64,000 nt of DNA from Nostoc sp. NIES-3756 (GTDB lineage Bacteria; Cyanobacteriota; Cyanobacteriia; Cyanobacteriales; Nostocaceae). Where the stretch lies: NCBI RefSeq assembly GCF_001548375.1, contig NZ_AP017295.1, positions 3,816,501 through 3,880,500 of the forward strand, in the 5' to 3' direction. The notes under the pieces are model-generated. The model made no database searches. It saw nothing but the letters and a program-made list of their open reading frames with translations, and was not told where the DNA came from. The position numbers were made by a program, and so were the translations under genes. The first letter of the stretch is position 1. Every line of letters starts with the position of its first letter. Below are positions 27,123 through 36,779 of this stretch, piece after piece.

Positions 27123-30100
27123 CTACTCCCTACTACTGCTTACTCCCCAATCTAACCTCTCCCCCCTAGTGGCTAGTAAAAAGCTGATTTTGTCGCTACT
27201 TAAGGCTTTGGAAAATAAGTATCCCTGAGCTTGGTCACATTTTAATAATCTGAGTTGTACTAACTGGTTGATTGTTTCTACTCCTTCAGCTACTACACTC
27301 ATGCCTAAATTGCTGGCTAAGGTGACAATTGCACGAACGATGGCCAGTTGTTCACCGTCGCTATCAATGCGGTTAGTAAAGGAACGGTCAATTTTTAAAA
27401 CATCAATCGGAAAGCAGTGTAAATAAGCTAGAGATGAATAACCTGTACCAAAGTCATCGATACATAAATTTATCCCTAAGGTTTTTAATTGTTGAAGAAT
27501 GATAGCAGCCTGTTCAGGGCTAGACATGATGGCGCTTTCTGTAATTTCTAGTTTGATGCTGCTAGGCTCAAGCTCAAATTCCTGCAAGAGTTGCTGAATC
27601 TCCTCAACTAGATAGGGTTGAGAAAACTGTCTACCAGATAGGTTGACGTTCATACTCAAATGCTGGAACTGAGGAAATTCTTGATGCCATCTTTTTAATT
27701 GCTGGCAAGATTCGCGCAAGACAAATTGACCAATCTGGATAATTAGTCCTGTTTCTTCGGCTATGGGTATAAACTCTGCTGGGGAAATTAAGCCTTTTTC
27801 TGGGTGTTGCCAGCGAACTAGTGCTTCAAATCCAGTAATTTTACCTGTTGCTACTGAAACAATTGGTTGGTAGGCCACTTGCAATTCTTGTCTGGCGATC
27901 GCCCAGCGCAAGTCAGTCTCCAATTGCAAAAGGGCTACAGCTCGGTCGTACATAGCGGGGTCAAATACTATGTGCCAAGCTTTACCTTGCTCTTTTGCAC
28001 CGTAAAGAGCAGCATCTGCATCTCGCAACACATCGGCGGCTTGAACATATTGATTTGTACCTAAAGCAATGCCAATACTAGCAGATGTAAATACTTCATA
28101 CCCACTCAAGTTAAATGGTAATTTGAGTACCTGATGAATTTTCTCGGCTATGCAGGTTGCATCATCTATGGAGTTAATGCGAGAAAGTAATATGGTAAAC
28201 TCATCCCCGCCTAAACGAGCAAAGGTATCTTCCGGTTGCAAGCAACTTTGCAGACGTTGGGCGAAACTTACCAATAGTTGATCACCCACCAAATGACCTA
28301 AACTATCATTCACAACTTTAAAACGGTCAAGGTCTAAAAATAAGACGGCAAATAATTCATCTGGGTCTTCCTTAATTTTGGTTATGGCTTGCGTCAGCCG
28401 CTCCATAAATAAAACGCGGTTAGGTAGACCCGTCAGGTTATCGTAAAAAGCATGGTGAACTAACTTTTCTTCCATGTTCTTCCGTTCAGTAATATCGGTG
28501 GTAATACCTTCGATGCGGTTAGGTTTACCAACGGTATCGTAAATCACATGGCTGCGGTTACAAATCCAACGTACCTGTCCGTCGGGACGGACAATTCTGT
28601 ATTCTAATTCTTGACTACCAAGCAACAGCAAGGGTTCAATTGTTTGACTGACCCGTTGTTGGTCTTCTGGATGAATTACATCAAACCATAGGTTGGGATT
28701 ATCTTGGAATTGATCAACCGAACGGCCATACACTTGAACTACAGCCGGATTGAGATAAAGAGTCTCGAAAGTATCTGCGGCAATTGACCAGATGACAACT
28801 TCCAAAGAATTTAAAATTCCGTCTAAACGTTTTTGGCTTTCCTGTAATGCTGCTTCTGCTTGTTTGCGTAAGCGCAGCTCGTCAAGGGCATCGCTAATAT
28901 CAGTTACCATGCCCAATGCACCAACATAGTTTCCTTGTTCATCAAGCAACGGCGCACAGGAAATAACTACCCATAAATCTGAGCCATCTTTGCGACGGAA
29001 TTTAAAATTATGTTTCTCATGAATGCCTTGCCGACGACGTGAGAGGTTCTTTTGAGAAATTTTTATGCCTTCAGTATCCATGAAGGAAAACAAGGTTTTA
29101 CCAACCATTTCTTCTACTGTGTAACCCAACATTGTCGCCATTTGTTGGTTAACAAAGGTAGTTTCGTTATCTTGATTGAGTAGCCAAATTCCCTCAGTTG
29201 CGGTTTCTACAATCTGACGATATTTTTCTTCTTGCTCTCGTAATTTTTCTTGCGCTTGTAAGTTTTGAGTAATATCATTCTGCACGCCGATAAAATGAGT
29301 TACTTGCCCATTGGCATCAAGCACTGGTGAAATGTAGAGTTCATTCCAAAAAGGAGTGCCATCTTTACGGAAATTTTTGACTGTGACATGACATTCTCTC
29401 CTTTCTCGCAGGGCAGAACGCAACTCTTCCAAACCTGGCTGATTAGTTTCGTCACCTTGTAAAAAGCGGCAGTTTTTACCAATAACTTCATCAGCCGAGT
29501 AGCCACTAATAGCTTCAAAGCCAGAATTAACGTAGATAATGGGGTTATCTGGTTGATTGGCATCCGTTAACACAATTCCATTACTCGTAGCAGCTAACGC
29601 CCGTTCCATTAGATGTGAAGGGGTTGGAGATTGTTGGGTATCACTGGTATCAAAAGGAAAATTCGCAGATTTTAGTTGTCTCCAAATATTTTCTTTCTCT
29701 GTGGCGGTTTCGATCACAGTATCTATATCTGTAAAAACCAGTAATGCAGCTAGTTTATCTTCATAATTAACTAACTTACCGGAGATTTTCGCTACAATAT
29801 TTTCTTTATCGTTACGTTTGACTTCTACCGCTAATTCATTAAGAAAATTCTTATTTTGTAATTTGTTAATTAAAAAATTGTATAAATCTGAGTCAGCAAA
29901 AAAAGCTGCAATTATTTCTTTAACTATGGGGATTTCAACAAGCTTATTTTTTAATAATACTTGATTAGTTTCCAAACAAATAACTATGACAGGAAATGGG
30001 TTGATATCAACTAATAAGTTAATTACTTCCTGCAAGTCTAGTATTGACTTTTCATAAGGCTGAAATTCCTGTATTAATGGGATATTTCCAGCATCGTAAG

Positions 30101-30194
30101 CACAGAGGTAATCTTCTGTTGCTTGGGAAAAGCCCTTATTTTTTTTCTGAAGATGCACCTGATTCTTGTACACTTTCCCACGGGTAAAAGCCAT
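27123..30194 (-). CDS. LOV/PAS-GGDEF-EAL bifunctional c-di-GMP protein
   Basis: 1023-aa cytosolic signalling protein. The N-terminal 190 residues are of unknown type. A LOV domain follows (about 195-315) with the flavin-reactive motif GKNCRFLQG (C242) and the FIGVQNDIT glutamine strand, then two PAS/PAC modules (about 320-570), a GGDEF domain with an intact GGDEF loop (662-666) and an EAL domain with EALVRW (790-795), DDFGTGYSSLAYL, LKIDRSF and AEGVET. Both cyclase and phosphodiesterase motifs look complete; the I-site RxxD is QPED. It probably controls c-di-GMP in response to blue light. Seven-base repeats flank its 3' side. Confidence 0.9.
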   Translation of the reverse strand: MAFTRGKVYKNQVHLQKKNKGFSQATEDYLCAYDAGNIPLIQEFQPYEKSILDLQEVINLLVDINPFPVIVICLETNQVLLKNKLVEIPIVKEIIAAFFADSDLYNFLINKLQNKNFLNELAVEVKRNDKENIVAKISGKLVNYEDKLAALLVFTDIDTVIETATEKENIWRQLKSANFPFDTSDTQQSPTPSHLMERALAATSNGIVLTDANQPDNPIIYVNSGFEAISGYSADEVIGKNCRFLQGDETNQPGLEELRSALRERRECHVTVKNFRKDGTPFWNELYISPVLDANGQVTHFIGVQNDITQNLQAQEKLREQEEKYRQIVETATEGIWLLNQDNETTFVNQQMATMLGYTVEEMVGKTLFSFMDTEGIKISQKNLSRRRQGIHEKHNFKFRRKDGSDLWVVISCAPLLDEQGNYVGALGMVTDISDALDELRLRKQAEAALQESQKRLDGILNSLEVVIWSIAADTFETLYLNPAVVQVYGRSVDQFQDNPNLWFDVIHPEDQQRVSQTIEPLLLLGSQELEYRIVRPDGQVRWICNRSHVIYDTVGKPNRIEGITTDITERKNMEEKLVHHAFYDNLTGLPNRVLFMERLTQAITKIKEDPDELFAVLFLDLDRFKVVNDSLGHLVGDQLLVSFAQRLQSCLQPEDTFARLGGDEFTILLSRINSIDDATCIAEKIHQVLKLPFNLSGYEVFTSASIGIALGTNQYVQAADVLRDADAALYGAKEQGKAWHIVFDPAMYDRAVALLQLETDLRWAIARQELQVAYQPIVSVATGKITGFEALVRWQHPEKGLISPAEFIPIAEETGLIIQIGQFVLRESCQQLKRWHQEFPQFQHLSMNVNLSGRQFSQPYLVEEIQQLLQEFELEPSSIKLEITESAIMSSPEQAAIILQQLKTLGINLCIDDFGTGYSSLAYLHCFPIDVLKIDRSFTNRIDSDGEQLAIVRAIVTLASNLGMSVVAEGVETINQLVQLRLLKCDQAQGYLFSKALSSDKISFLLATRGERLDWGVSSSRE

Positions 30195-30649
30195 TGTCAG
30201 ACTTTATATAAATAATTGAGGAACTTTTATTAAAAACCCAATTTTTTTAACAAGCTCTGAGTCTTTAGCCGATAGTGTTTGTACACTTGTACATTAGCAA
30301 TCTAGGGTAAATGTATCAATTAAGCTCTTACATTAAAAACATTATATAGCTTTTACTGAGAGACAAATGTGAGTATCTAGAACTAATTAAAAACTACATA
30401 AGTTCTCCGAGGTTAACCATACAGTAACTGCTAAACACTAATTGTTGATTGTCAAAGCAAATTGTTAAACTATTATTAACTTTACTCCTTTTGATAGAGC
30501 CAGTCATATTTTTCACTGAAACTTTATATGACTGCAACATTTCTTAATCAAAATGATGTGCCTAAGTAACCTATGACTACAGCAACTAGCAGCATAAGGC
30601 AGTTGAGATTAAACACTTAAGTCTTAACACTTAGATAAATTCAATATTT
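30195..30649. other. 455-base divergent promoter region
   Basis: AT-rich gap between the LOV-GGDEF-EAL gene (minus) and the kinase-WD40 gene (plus); it must carry both promoters. I see no gene, hairpin or convincing operator in it. Confidence 0.4.
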
Positions 30650-32380
30650 ATGTTAGAATTATTACAAAAGCGTTATAGATTACTCAATTTGATTAGTCGT
30701 GGGGGTCTTTGCCTAACCTATCTCGCCATTGATGAAGATCAAACTCCGCCAGTTCTTTGTGTAGTGCAGCAGTTGGATGATGTTGTCTTTGAGCAAAAGG
30801 TTCAATATATTAAGGAAATCAGCGAACATCCACAACTACCTACTTTATTAGACTATTTTCCAGAAAACGATCGCTATTACTTAGTGGAAGAATTGATTGG
30901 TGGTAATAGTTTGGCTCAATTGATCGAGGCAGAAGGAGCTTTCAATGAAAGTCAAGTTTGGCAGCTTTTAACTGACTTATTGCCAGTCGTCAAATTTATG
31001 GGCGATCGCCAGATTATCCACGGTGATATTAAACCCCAAAATATTATCAGACCATCGGCATCAGACACAAGAAATTTGGTCTTAGTTGATTTTGCTAATA
31101 TGCGAATTATCTCAGAAGTTGATAAACGTGCTATTGGCTCTCCTGAGTATGCTGCACCAGAACAAATCAAGGGTGAAGCGGTATTTGCTAGCGACCTGTA
31201 TAGTTTGGGTGTTACCTGTATTTATCTACTTACCCAATTATCGCCCTTTGATTTATATGATGTTGCTAACGATTGTTGGGTATGGCAAGAATATTTACCT
31301 ACTAGGATAAGCGATCGCCTCAGCAAAATACTTGACAAACTTGTACAAAAATCGATTCATCAACGCTATCAATCGGCTGATGAAGTCATGTTAGCAATGG
31401 GTATAGAAGCCAAAACACCCAATTACCCACCCCTAGATTCCCCGTGGAGATGCCTACATACCCTCACAGGACATTGTGGTAATACCCTTGCTATCAGCCA
31501 AGATGGTAACGCACTGGCTAGTGGTGGAGATGACAAAATTATCAAATTGTGGGACTTAAAAACTCAGAAAGTAGTTAACAGCGTCATGGGACATGCTCAG
31601 GCTGTCACATCAATTGCTTTTAGTCCTCAAGAAGAACTGTTGGCTACGGCTAGTGACGATAAAACCATTAAGTTATGGCATCTGCCAAGCTTACAAGAAA
31701 TTGCCACATTAAATGGACATTCACACGCAGTCAAATCGATCAGTTTTAGTCCTGATGGGAAAATTCTCGCCAGTGGCGGCTGGGACAAACAAGTCAAACT
31801 TTGGGATGTCAGTATGAGTAAAGAAATTTTTACCCTGGAAGCACATCAGTTACAAGTGAGTGCAGTAGCATTTAGCCCCCAAGGAGAAATTTTAGCTAGC
31901 GCCAGCTTTGATAGGACTGTTCGCCTATGGCAGATGACTCAAATGCTAAACCACCCAAGATGTGCCTTAATCAGAACACTTTGCGGACATACAAGGGCGG
32001 TTTTGGCGATCGCTTTTAGTCCAGATGGTAAAATTCTGGCAACAGGTAGCGATGACAATACTATTAAATTGTGGGATGTCAACACCGGACAGCTAATTAG
32101 CACACTTTTAGGTCATTCTTGGTCTGTAGTCACAGTGGCTTTTAGTGCCGATAACGAAACGCTAGTTAGCGGTAGTTGGGACAAGACAATCAAGTTGTGG
32201 AAGGTAAGCACAACACAGGAAATTGCGACTCTTGCCAGTCATTTAGACTCGGTATGTGCTGTTGCTGTTAACCCTGTTGCACAACTGATTGCCAGTGGCA
32301 GCAGGGATAAGACCATCAAATTATGGAAACTTGTAACACAGCAGATGAATGGGAAGGGGTATAAGGAGATAAGGGTGTAG
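30650..32380 (+). CDS. Ser/Thr kinase-like domain fused to seven WD40 repeats
   Basis: 576-aa protein. Residues 1-260 have a Hanks-type kinase fold, but key positions deviate: the VAIK lysine is Gln40 (CVVQQL), HRD is HGD (124-126, HGDIKPQN) and DFG is DFA (147-149). The APE-region motif SPEYAAPEQIKG is kept. From about residue 268 there are seven WD40 repeats (GH...DDKTIKLW type), enough for one closed beta-propeller. Catalysis is therefore doubtful; it may be a pseudokinase scaffold or a kinase using an alternative lysine. Kinase-WD40 fusions are frequent in Nostoc. No transmembrane helix. Confidence 0.88.
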   Translation: MLELLQKRYRLLNLISRGGLCLTYLAIDEDQTPPVLCVVQQLDDVVFEQKVQYIKEISEHPQLPTLLDYFPENDRYYLVEELIGGNSLAQLIEAEGAFNESQVWQLLTDLLPVVKFMGDRQIIHGDIKPQNIIRPSASDTRNLVLVDFANMRIISEVDKRAIGSPEYAAPEQIKGEAVFASDLYSLGVTCIYLLTQLSPFDLYDVANDCWVWQEYLPTRISDRLSKILDKLVQKSIHQRYQSADEVMLAMGIEAKTPNYPPLDSPWRCLHTLTGHCGNTLAISQDGNALASGGDDKIIKLWDLKTQKVVNSVMGHAQAVTSIAFSPQEELLATASDDKTIKLWHLPSLQEIATLNGHSHAVKSISFSPDGKILASGGWDKQVKLWDVSMSKEIFTLEAHQLQVSAVAFSPQGEILASASFDRTVRLWQMTQMLNHPRCALIRTLCGHTRAVLAIAFSPDGKILATGSDDNTIKLWDVNTGQLISTLLGHSWSVVTVAFSADNETLVSGSWDKTIKLWKVSTTQEIATLASHLDSVCAVAVNPVAQLIASGSRDKTIKLWKLVTQQMNGKGYKEIRV

Positions 32381-32421
32381 GGGTATAAGGGTTTTTAACA
32401 TCTATATTCCTACACCCTTTC
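32371..32421 (+). terminator. Inverted repeat overlapping the stop codon of the kinase-WD40 gene
   Basis: AAGGGTGTAGG (32371-32381, containing the TAG stop) pairs perfectly with CCTACACCCTT (32409-32419) around a 27-base spacer, followed by TTCTT. A plausible terminator between convergent genes. Confidence 0.5.
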
Positions 32422-32472
32422 TTATCTAAAACCTTTGATTTTGTGTTTTCATGTTGCGCTAATTTGATTAAA

Positions 32473-32772
32473 TCAAGCGCTACCTGTAAAGGTGACTTCA
32501 GGAAATTTTAACTGAGCTTCTGCCATTGGACGGTTTCTGCCTTCCTCTTGCCAGTAGTTAATCACTTCTGTTGCCTTGTTGAGCAACTCGACGCGATCTA
32601 AATCACTGATCCAGTGCTTGGATTCGAGTTCTTTCTTCAACTCTTCCCAAGCGTCATTGCGAGGCCAGAAGAAATACTTAGTCAGAGGACTAGTACCTTT
32701 ACCCACCACTTGATCAACAGCCAGAGCAACGTTTTCGTCTAGCCATAGTATTTTCAAAATAAACTTGGACAA
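32473..32772 (-). CDS. ycf65: Ycf65 / PSRP-3-type 30S ribosomal protein (cS23)
   Basis: 99-aa protein matching the cyanobacterial/plastid Ycf65 family, plastid-specific ribosomal protein 3, a component of the small subunit. Characteristic segments are [40 protein letters not shown] and [15 protein letters not shown]. The start is TTG at 32772: a GGAGG lies 5 bases upstream and an in-frame TGA immediately precedes it, so no ATG start is possible. It stands alone, downstream of and convergent with the kinase-WD40 gene. Confidence 0.92.
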   Translation of the reverse strand: MSKFILKILWLDENVALAVDQVVGKGTSPLTKYFFWPRNDAWEELKKELESKHWISDLDRVELLNKATEVINYWQEEGRNRPMAEAQLKFPEVTFTGSA

Positions 32773-33106
32773 TCACACCTCCGGCCAATATCCGGGTACT
32801 AAATTAACTAAGTTTGCAATCGCCTATTTTAACTCAATATCTCACCAGTTGACCAAATAAAACTTAGGGAGGGGGAGGTAAGGGAGATGTGGGGGGAGCA
32901 GAGGAGCAGGGGAGAACAACTGCCTCCTGCCTTTTGACTAATGACTAATGACTATGGACTAATGACTATTGCATTTTTCTGCATAGGCTTTTGGGCTAGC
33001 TTTTCATAAAATGATGAAATACTTAATCAGTAGGGATTAAGATACATGCTCTAAAATCAATCAATTCTTAAATTTTTGTGTATTTGTCACACAGATAATC
33101 AATAAT
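32773..33106. repeat. Intergenic region with G-rich tract and heptanucleotide repeat
   Basis: No gene seen. It contains a purine tract at about 32868-32914 (GGGAGGGGGAGG, GGGGGGAGCAGAGGAGCAGGGG) and, at 32934-32969, TGACTAA/TGACTAT seven-base units with one TGGACTAA variant. The promoter of the downstream regulator gene should lie in the last 100 bases. Confidence 0.55.
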
Positions 33107-33967
33107 ATGAAATTTTTAATAAAAGCACTTACATGGATTCAAGGTGATAGTAACGATGATATAAAGCAAATTATTAAAAATAATGAATATGATAATTTAA
33201 CCATTGCTATTAATAATCAAAAACAACAGTTTTTATCAACAGTAAAACAATTTACAACAATGGATAATGGTATGGTTAGTGCTGATAAATTAATAGTCAA
33301 TCAGGATTTGTTAACAAATTCATCGACACTCAACATTTTAGTCATTGATGACCACCAGTTAATTTTAGGTGGAACAATGAAGGTGTTAGAGGAACAATAT
33401 CCCCAAGCGACGATCGCTAAAGCGGGAACAGCCTCGGAAGCGATCGCACAAATTAACAGTGCTAATTTTGACTTAATTGTGATGGATTTGTCGATACCAC
33501 AGCAAGCAGGAATGTTGGCGCAGATTGAGAATGGTATTAACTTACTACAGTATTTGCTCAAGCGATATCCTCAGCAAAATTTTTTAGTACAAAGTAGCTA
33601 TGTGAAGGCGCTAGTACGGATAAAACATGAGATTGATGAACATGAAGGAGGATTTGCGATCGCTGATAAAGGACTATCAGAATCGGAAATGTTAATTCGG
33701 GTGAGTTTGGCGCTACAAGGGGCGACTCATACTAAAGATATTAAAACCGCATTGGAGCTTAAGCCAGAGTGGTTAGAAGTCTTAAAGCTAGCCTTTGAAA
33801 AAGGGCTAACAGATAGACAAATTGCTATCCAAATGCACAGAGCAGAGCGTTCTGTGCGGACATATTGGACAAAAATTCAAGATGTACTTGGTGTTTATCC
33901 AGAAGAGGGTAAAAATATGCGTATCCAAACAGAGATTCGCGCCCGTCAAGAAGGATTAATAGACTAG
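33107..33967 (+). CDS. NarL/LuxR-type response regulator paired with a CHASE2 kinase
   Basis: 286-aa regulator. An N-terminal extension of about 75 polar residues precedes a receiver domain (LVIDDHQLI at about residue 83; phosphoacceptor D127 in LIVMDLSIP) with an insertion after the phosphorylation loop (QQAGMLAQIENG). The C-terminus has a LuxR-like HTH (LTDRQIAIQMHRAERSVRTYWTKIQDVLG). The kinase gene starts 13 bases downstream, so the two form a two-component pair in one operon. Confidence 0.87.
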   Translation: MKFLIKALTWIQGDSNDDIKQIIKNNEYDNLTIAINNQKQQFLSTVKQFTTMDNGMVSADKLIVNQDLLTNSSTLNILVIDDHQLILGGTMKVLEEQYPQATIAKAGTASEAIAQINSANFDLIVMDLSIPQQAGMLAQIENGINLLQYLLKRYPQQNFLVQSSYVKALVRIKHEIDEHEGGFAIADKGLSESEMLIRVSLALQGATHTKDIKTALELKPEWLEVLKLAFEKGLTDRQIAIQMHRAERSVRTYWTKIQDVLGVYPEEGKNMRIQTEIRARQEGLID

Positions 33968-33980
33968 AAATTACATATAT

Positions 33981-35885
33981 ATGTGGTTCACCTGGAGACA
34001 AGTTAAACAAGAAATTTTTATTTGGCGACAAGCTGCTTTACCGGGAATTACTGTTTTAGGACTAATTATTGTAGCCCGTTTTGCAGGCTTATTACAAGGT
34101 ATAGAATTAATGGCTCTTGACACCTTACTACGCTTGCGCCCAAGTGAACAGACTGATGATAAAGTTGTAATTATCGGCATTGATGAAGAAGATATTAATA
34201 ACATAGGAACATATCCTATCCCCGATCAAGAAATTGCCTCTTTAATCCAAAAAATCCAAACTTATAAACCGACAGTTATCGGTCTTGATATTGTAAGAAA
34301 TATACCTGTTGAACCAGGACATCAGGAACTCAGGCGGGTATTTCAACAATATCAAAATATAGTTGCTATTGAAAAGATATTACCTCCTGGCGAATTTTTA
34401 CCACCGCCGATATTACCAGCGCAACAAGCAGGCTTTTCCGATGTCATAGCAGATGAAGATGGTAATTATCGTCGTTACCTACTTTGGACATCAAATCCCA
34501 AAAACGAAGATGAAGATAAATATTCTCTAGCTCTACGGTTAGCAACAGTTTATTTATCTGCCCAAAATATAGATATAGAAACAGGTATACATGACCTTAA
34601 TACTATCCGGTTTAATAAGGCAGAATTACCTCGTATCTTACCTAATTCTGGAGGTTATATAGTCAGAGATAAAACAAAAATAGAAGATGGTGGTTTAAAA
34701 ATATTAGTAAATTTTCGCAGTGGTGAAAAACCATTCCCAACTATATCATTAAATAAAATTAAAAAAGGTGATTTTCCGCCCCAATTGTTGGCAAATAAAA
34801 TAGTTATTATCGGGATTACGGCTTCGAGTGCTGCTGATTTTTTCAATACTTCAGCAATAAATCATGCAAAAATTTCCAGACAAATCTATGGAGTAGAATT
34901 TCATGCCCATGTTACTTCTCAAATAATTAATACAGTTCTCAATAGTAGACCTATGTTGAAAGTTTGGTCTAAGGAGTGGGAATATTTATGGATAATCTTA
35001 TGGGGTTTCTTACCAATTATTGTAGGTAGGGTTACTCAAGATATTTGGAAAAACCTTTTAGCCGTTATACTTGCAGGGTTTGCTTTAAGTTATATAGCTT
35101 ATTTATTAATATTATCAGGTTGGTGGATTCCTGCCGCGCCTAGTTTATTAATTTTAGGAATCAATGGTTTAGGATTAAGTGCATTTGCTTTTTACAAATA
35201 TGACCAAGAACAAAAATCTAAAATTAATGAACGTCAACAGACAATAGAACATACATTTACTTTAATTCATAATGGGCCATTACAAAGTTTGGCTAATATA
35301 TTGAGTCAAGCACGTACAGAGAATTTATCTAATGAGCAGTTGGTATTAAATCTGGAGAGTTTGAATTATGAAATTCGGGCTATTGGTGAATATTTAAGAA
35401 TTGAAGCTTTAAGTCCAGATGAAAGTTTACGTTTGGGAAGTGGGTTAAAGATTGATTTAAAAAGACCGATTCATGAGCTTTTTTATGAAGTATACACCAG
35501 TACGATTGAGAGGCAAGATTTAGAATATTTCCAAAATATTAATGTCAAAGTCCGTACATTTGACCCTATAGATGATAGGTATTTGAGTTTAAGAAGTAAG
35601 CAAGAACTTTGCTTATTTTTAGAAGAAGCATTATGTAATGTAGGTAAACATGCTCAAGGTTCTAAACGAGTAGAATCTATTGGAAAACAGGAACATAATT
35701 TCTATAAACTTACTATTAAAGATAATGGTTGTGGATTAAATTCATCATCTGAAAGTAAAGGGACAAAACAACTCAAAAATATTGCCAGCAATTTAGGTGG
35801 AGAATTTACACGCGAATCTGCGTATCCCAAAGGAACAGTATGTGAAATTACTTGGAAGTTAAAAAGTAATCGTAGTAATTATTAA
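33981..35885 (+). CDS. CHASE2-domain sensor histidine kinase (NarX/DegS-like)
   Basis: 634-aa membrane sensor. One N-terminal helix (about 20-37) leads into an extracytoplasmic CHASE2 domain (about 40-330; ALDTLLRLRPSE, VVIIGIDEEDI, VIGLDIVRNIP, FRSGEKPFPTISL). Three more helices follow (about 335-410), then a HisKA_3-type dimerisation region with H430 (LIHNGPLQSL) and a HATPase domain (EEALCNVGKHAQG, IKDNGCGL). It probably phosphorylates the NarL-type regulator encoded 13 bases upstream. The downstream DUF928 gene begins 11 bases after its stop, which suggests a shared transcript. Confidence 0.88.
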   Translation: MWFTWRQVKQEIFIWRQAALPGITVLGLIIVARFAGLLQGIELMALDTLLRLRPSEQTDDKVVIIGIDEEDINNIGTYPIPDQEIASLIQKIQTYKPTVIGLDIVRNIPVEPGHQELRRVFQQYQNIVAIEKILPPGEFLPPPILPAQQAGFSDVIADEDGNYRRYLLWTSNPKNEDEDKYSLALRLATVYLSAQNIDIETGIHDLNTIRFNKAELPRILPNSGGYIVRDKTKIEDGGLKILVNFRSGEKPFPTISLNKIKKGDFPPQLLANKIVIIGITASSAADFFNTSAINHAKISRQIYGVEFHAHVTSQIINTVLNSRPMLKVWSKEWEYLWIILWGFLPIIVGRVTQDIWKNLLAVILAGFALSYIAYLLILSGWWIPAAPSLLILGINGLGLSAFAFYKYDQEQKSKINERQQTIEHTFTLIHNGPLQSLANILSQARTENLSNEQLVLNLESLNYEIRAIGEYLRIEALSPDESLRLGSGLKIDLKRPIHELFYEVYTSTIERQDLEYFQNINVKVRTFDPIDDRYLSLRSKQELCLFLEEALCNVGKHAQGSKRVESIGKQEHNFYKLTIKDNGCGLNSSSESKGTKQLKNIASNLGGEFTRESAYPKGTVCEITWKLKSNRSNY

Positions 35886-35896
35886 GGTATAAATTA

Positions 35897-36655
35897 ATGA
35901 TTGAAGAAAAGAAGTTACAGAAATATAAGCTTACCATCAATAATCACTTATTTACTATCATTAGCTTGTGCTTATTACTATTTTTTACATCAATTGCTTT
36001 GGCGGATTTTAAGCCAATTAATCGTAAACCAGCAGGTGATTACAGCAGGAGTGGCGGAAGGAGAGGATGTGAAATCGAATCAAGCGCAAAAATACCTCTA
36101 ACTTTACTTGCGCCGCAGACATATGTTGGATACACAGCTTCTTTACGTCCTACTTTTACGGGTTATGTTTCCAGTTCTCAGAAACTAGAGTTGAGAATTT
36201 TTGAATTAATTCCCAATCAAGATCCAAAGCCGATAGGTAAGGAATTTGTAAAAGATGTTCAACCAGGAATTTTTCAAATATCTTTTCCTGAAGAATATCC
36301 TAATTTAACTGTGGGTAAAACATATCTTTGGCAATTAAGTAAAACTTGTCTGGAGGTAAAGATAGACGAATCAGCAGAATTGATTGTTGCAGAAATTCCG
36401 TCTACGCTTGAAAAGAAATTGTCTGCCACAAGTAGTAAGTTAGAAAAAGTGAATCTCTATGCTGAAGGAGGTTTCTGGTATGATGCTTTAAATGAAGCTT
36501 TGCAGTTAGCAAATACTAAAAAGTTAGGTAAGCGGGGTGCAAGTTTAGTCAGAGATTTTGCTAAATATGAGTTAGCAAGAGATGCAAAAGAAGAAGTTGC
36601 AGTAAAAGAAAGGGTACAATATTTACAAAAAATTGCTGTTCAAGAACAAGATTAG
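35897..36655 (+). CDS. Exported DUF928 protein
   Basis: 252-aa protein with an N-terminal signal peptide or anchor (FTIISLCLLLFFTSIALA, about 19-36). The body matches the cyanobacterial DUF928 family: a beta-rich part with PLTLLAPQTYVGYTASLRPTFTGYV and FVKDVQPGIFQISFP, then YLWQLSKTC and a helical C-terminal part including YAEGGFWYDALNEAL. Function is unknown. It is third in a tight operon with the two-component pair and next to CHAT and two-partner-secretion genes. Confidence 0.82.
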   Translation: MIEEKKLQKYKLTINNHLFTIISLCLLLFFTSIALADFKPINRKPAGDYSRSGGRRGCEIESSAKIPLTLLAPQTYVGYTASLRPTFTGYVSSSQKLELRIFELIPNQDPKPIGKEFVKDVQPGIFQISFPEEYPNLTVGKTYLWQLSKTCLEVKIDESAELIVAEIPSTLEKKLSATSSKLEKVNLYAEGGFWYDALNEALQLANTKKLGKRGASLVRDFAKYELARDAKEEVAVKERVQYLQKIAVQEQD

Positions 36656-36756
36656 ACTGGTTAGCTGTTTGACGAAGAAAATTTCTATGCTATTCTAAGT
36701 TACTTAACCAAACTTCTAAATCCGTGATCGCCTGAAAATCTAACAAGGCTTCCTCT

Positions 36757-36776
36757 AATCACAATGCCTTGTGATT
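36757..36776. terminator. Small hairpin between convergent DUF928 and CHAT genes
   Basis: AATCACAA (36757-36764) pairs perfectly with TTGTGATT (36769-36776) around TGCC, right before the stop of the CHAT gene. A weak, possibly bidirectional terminator; there is no long T-run. Confidence 0.4.
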
Positions 36777-36779
36777 ATC

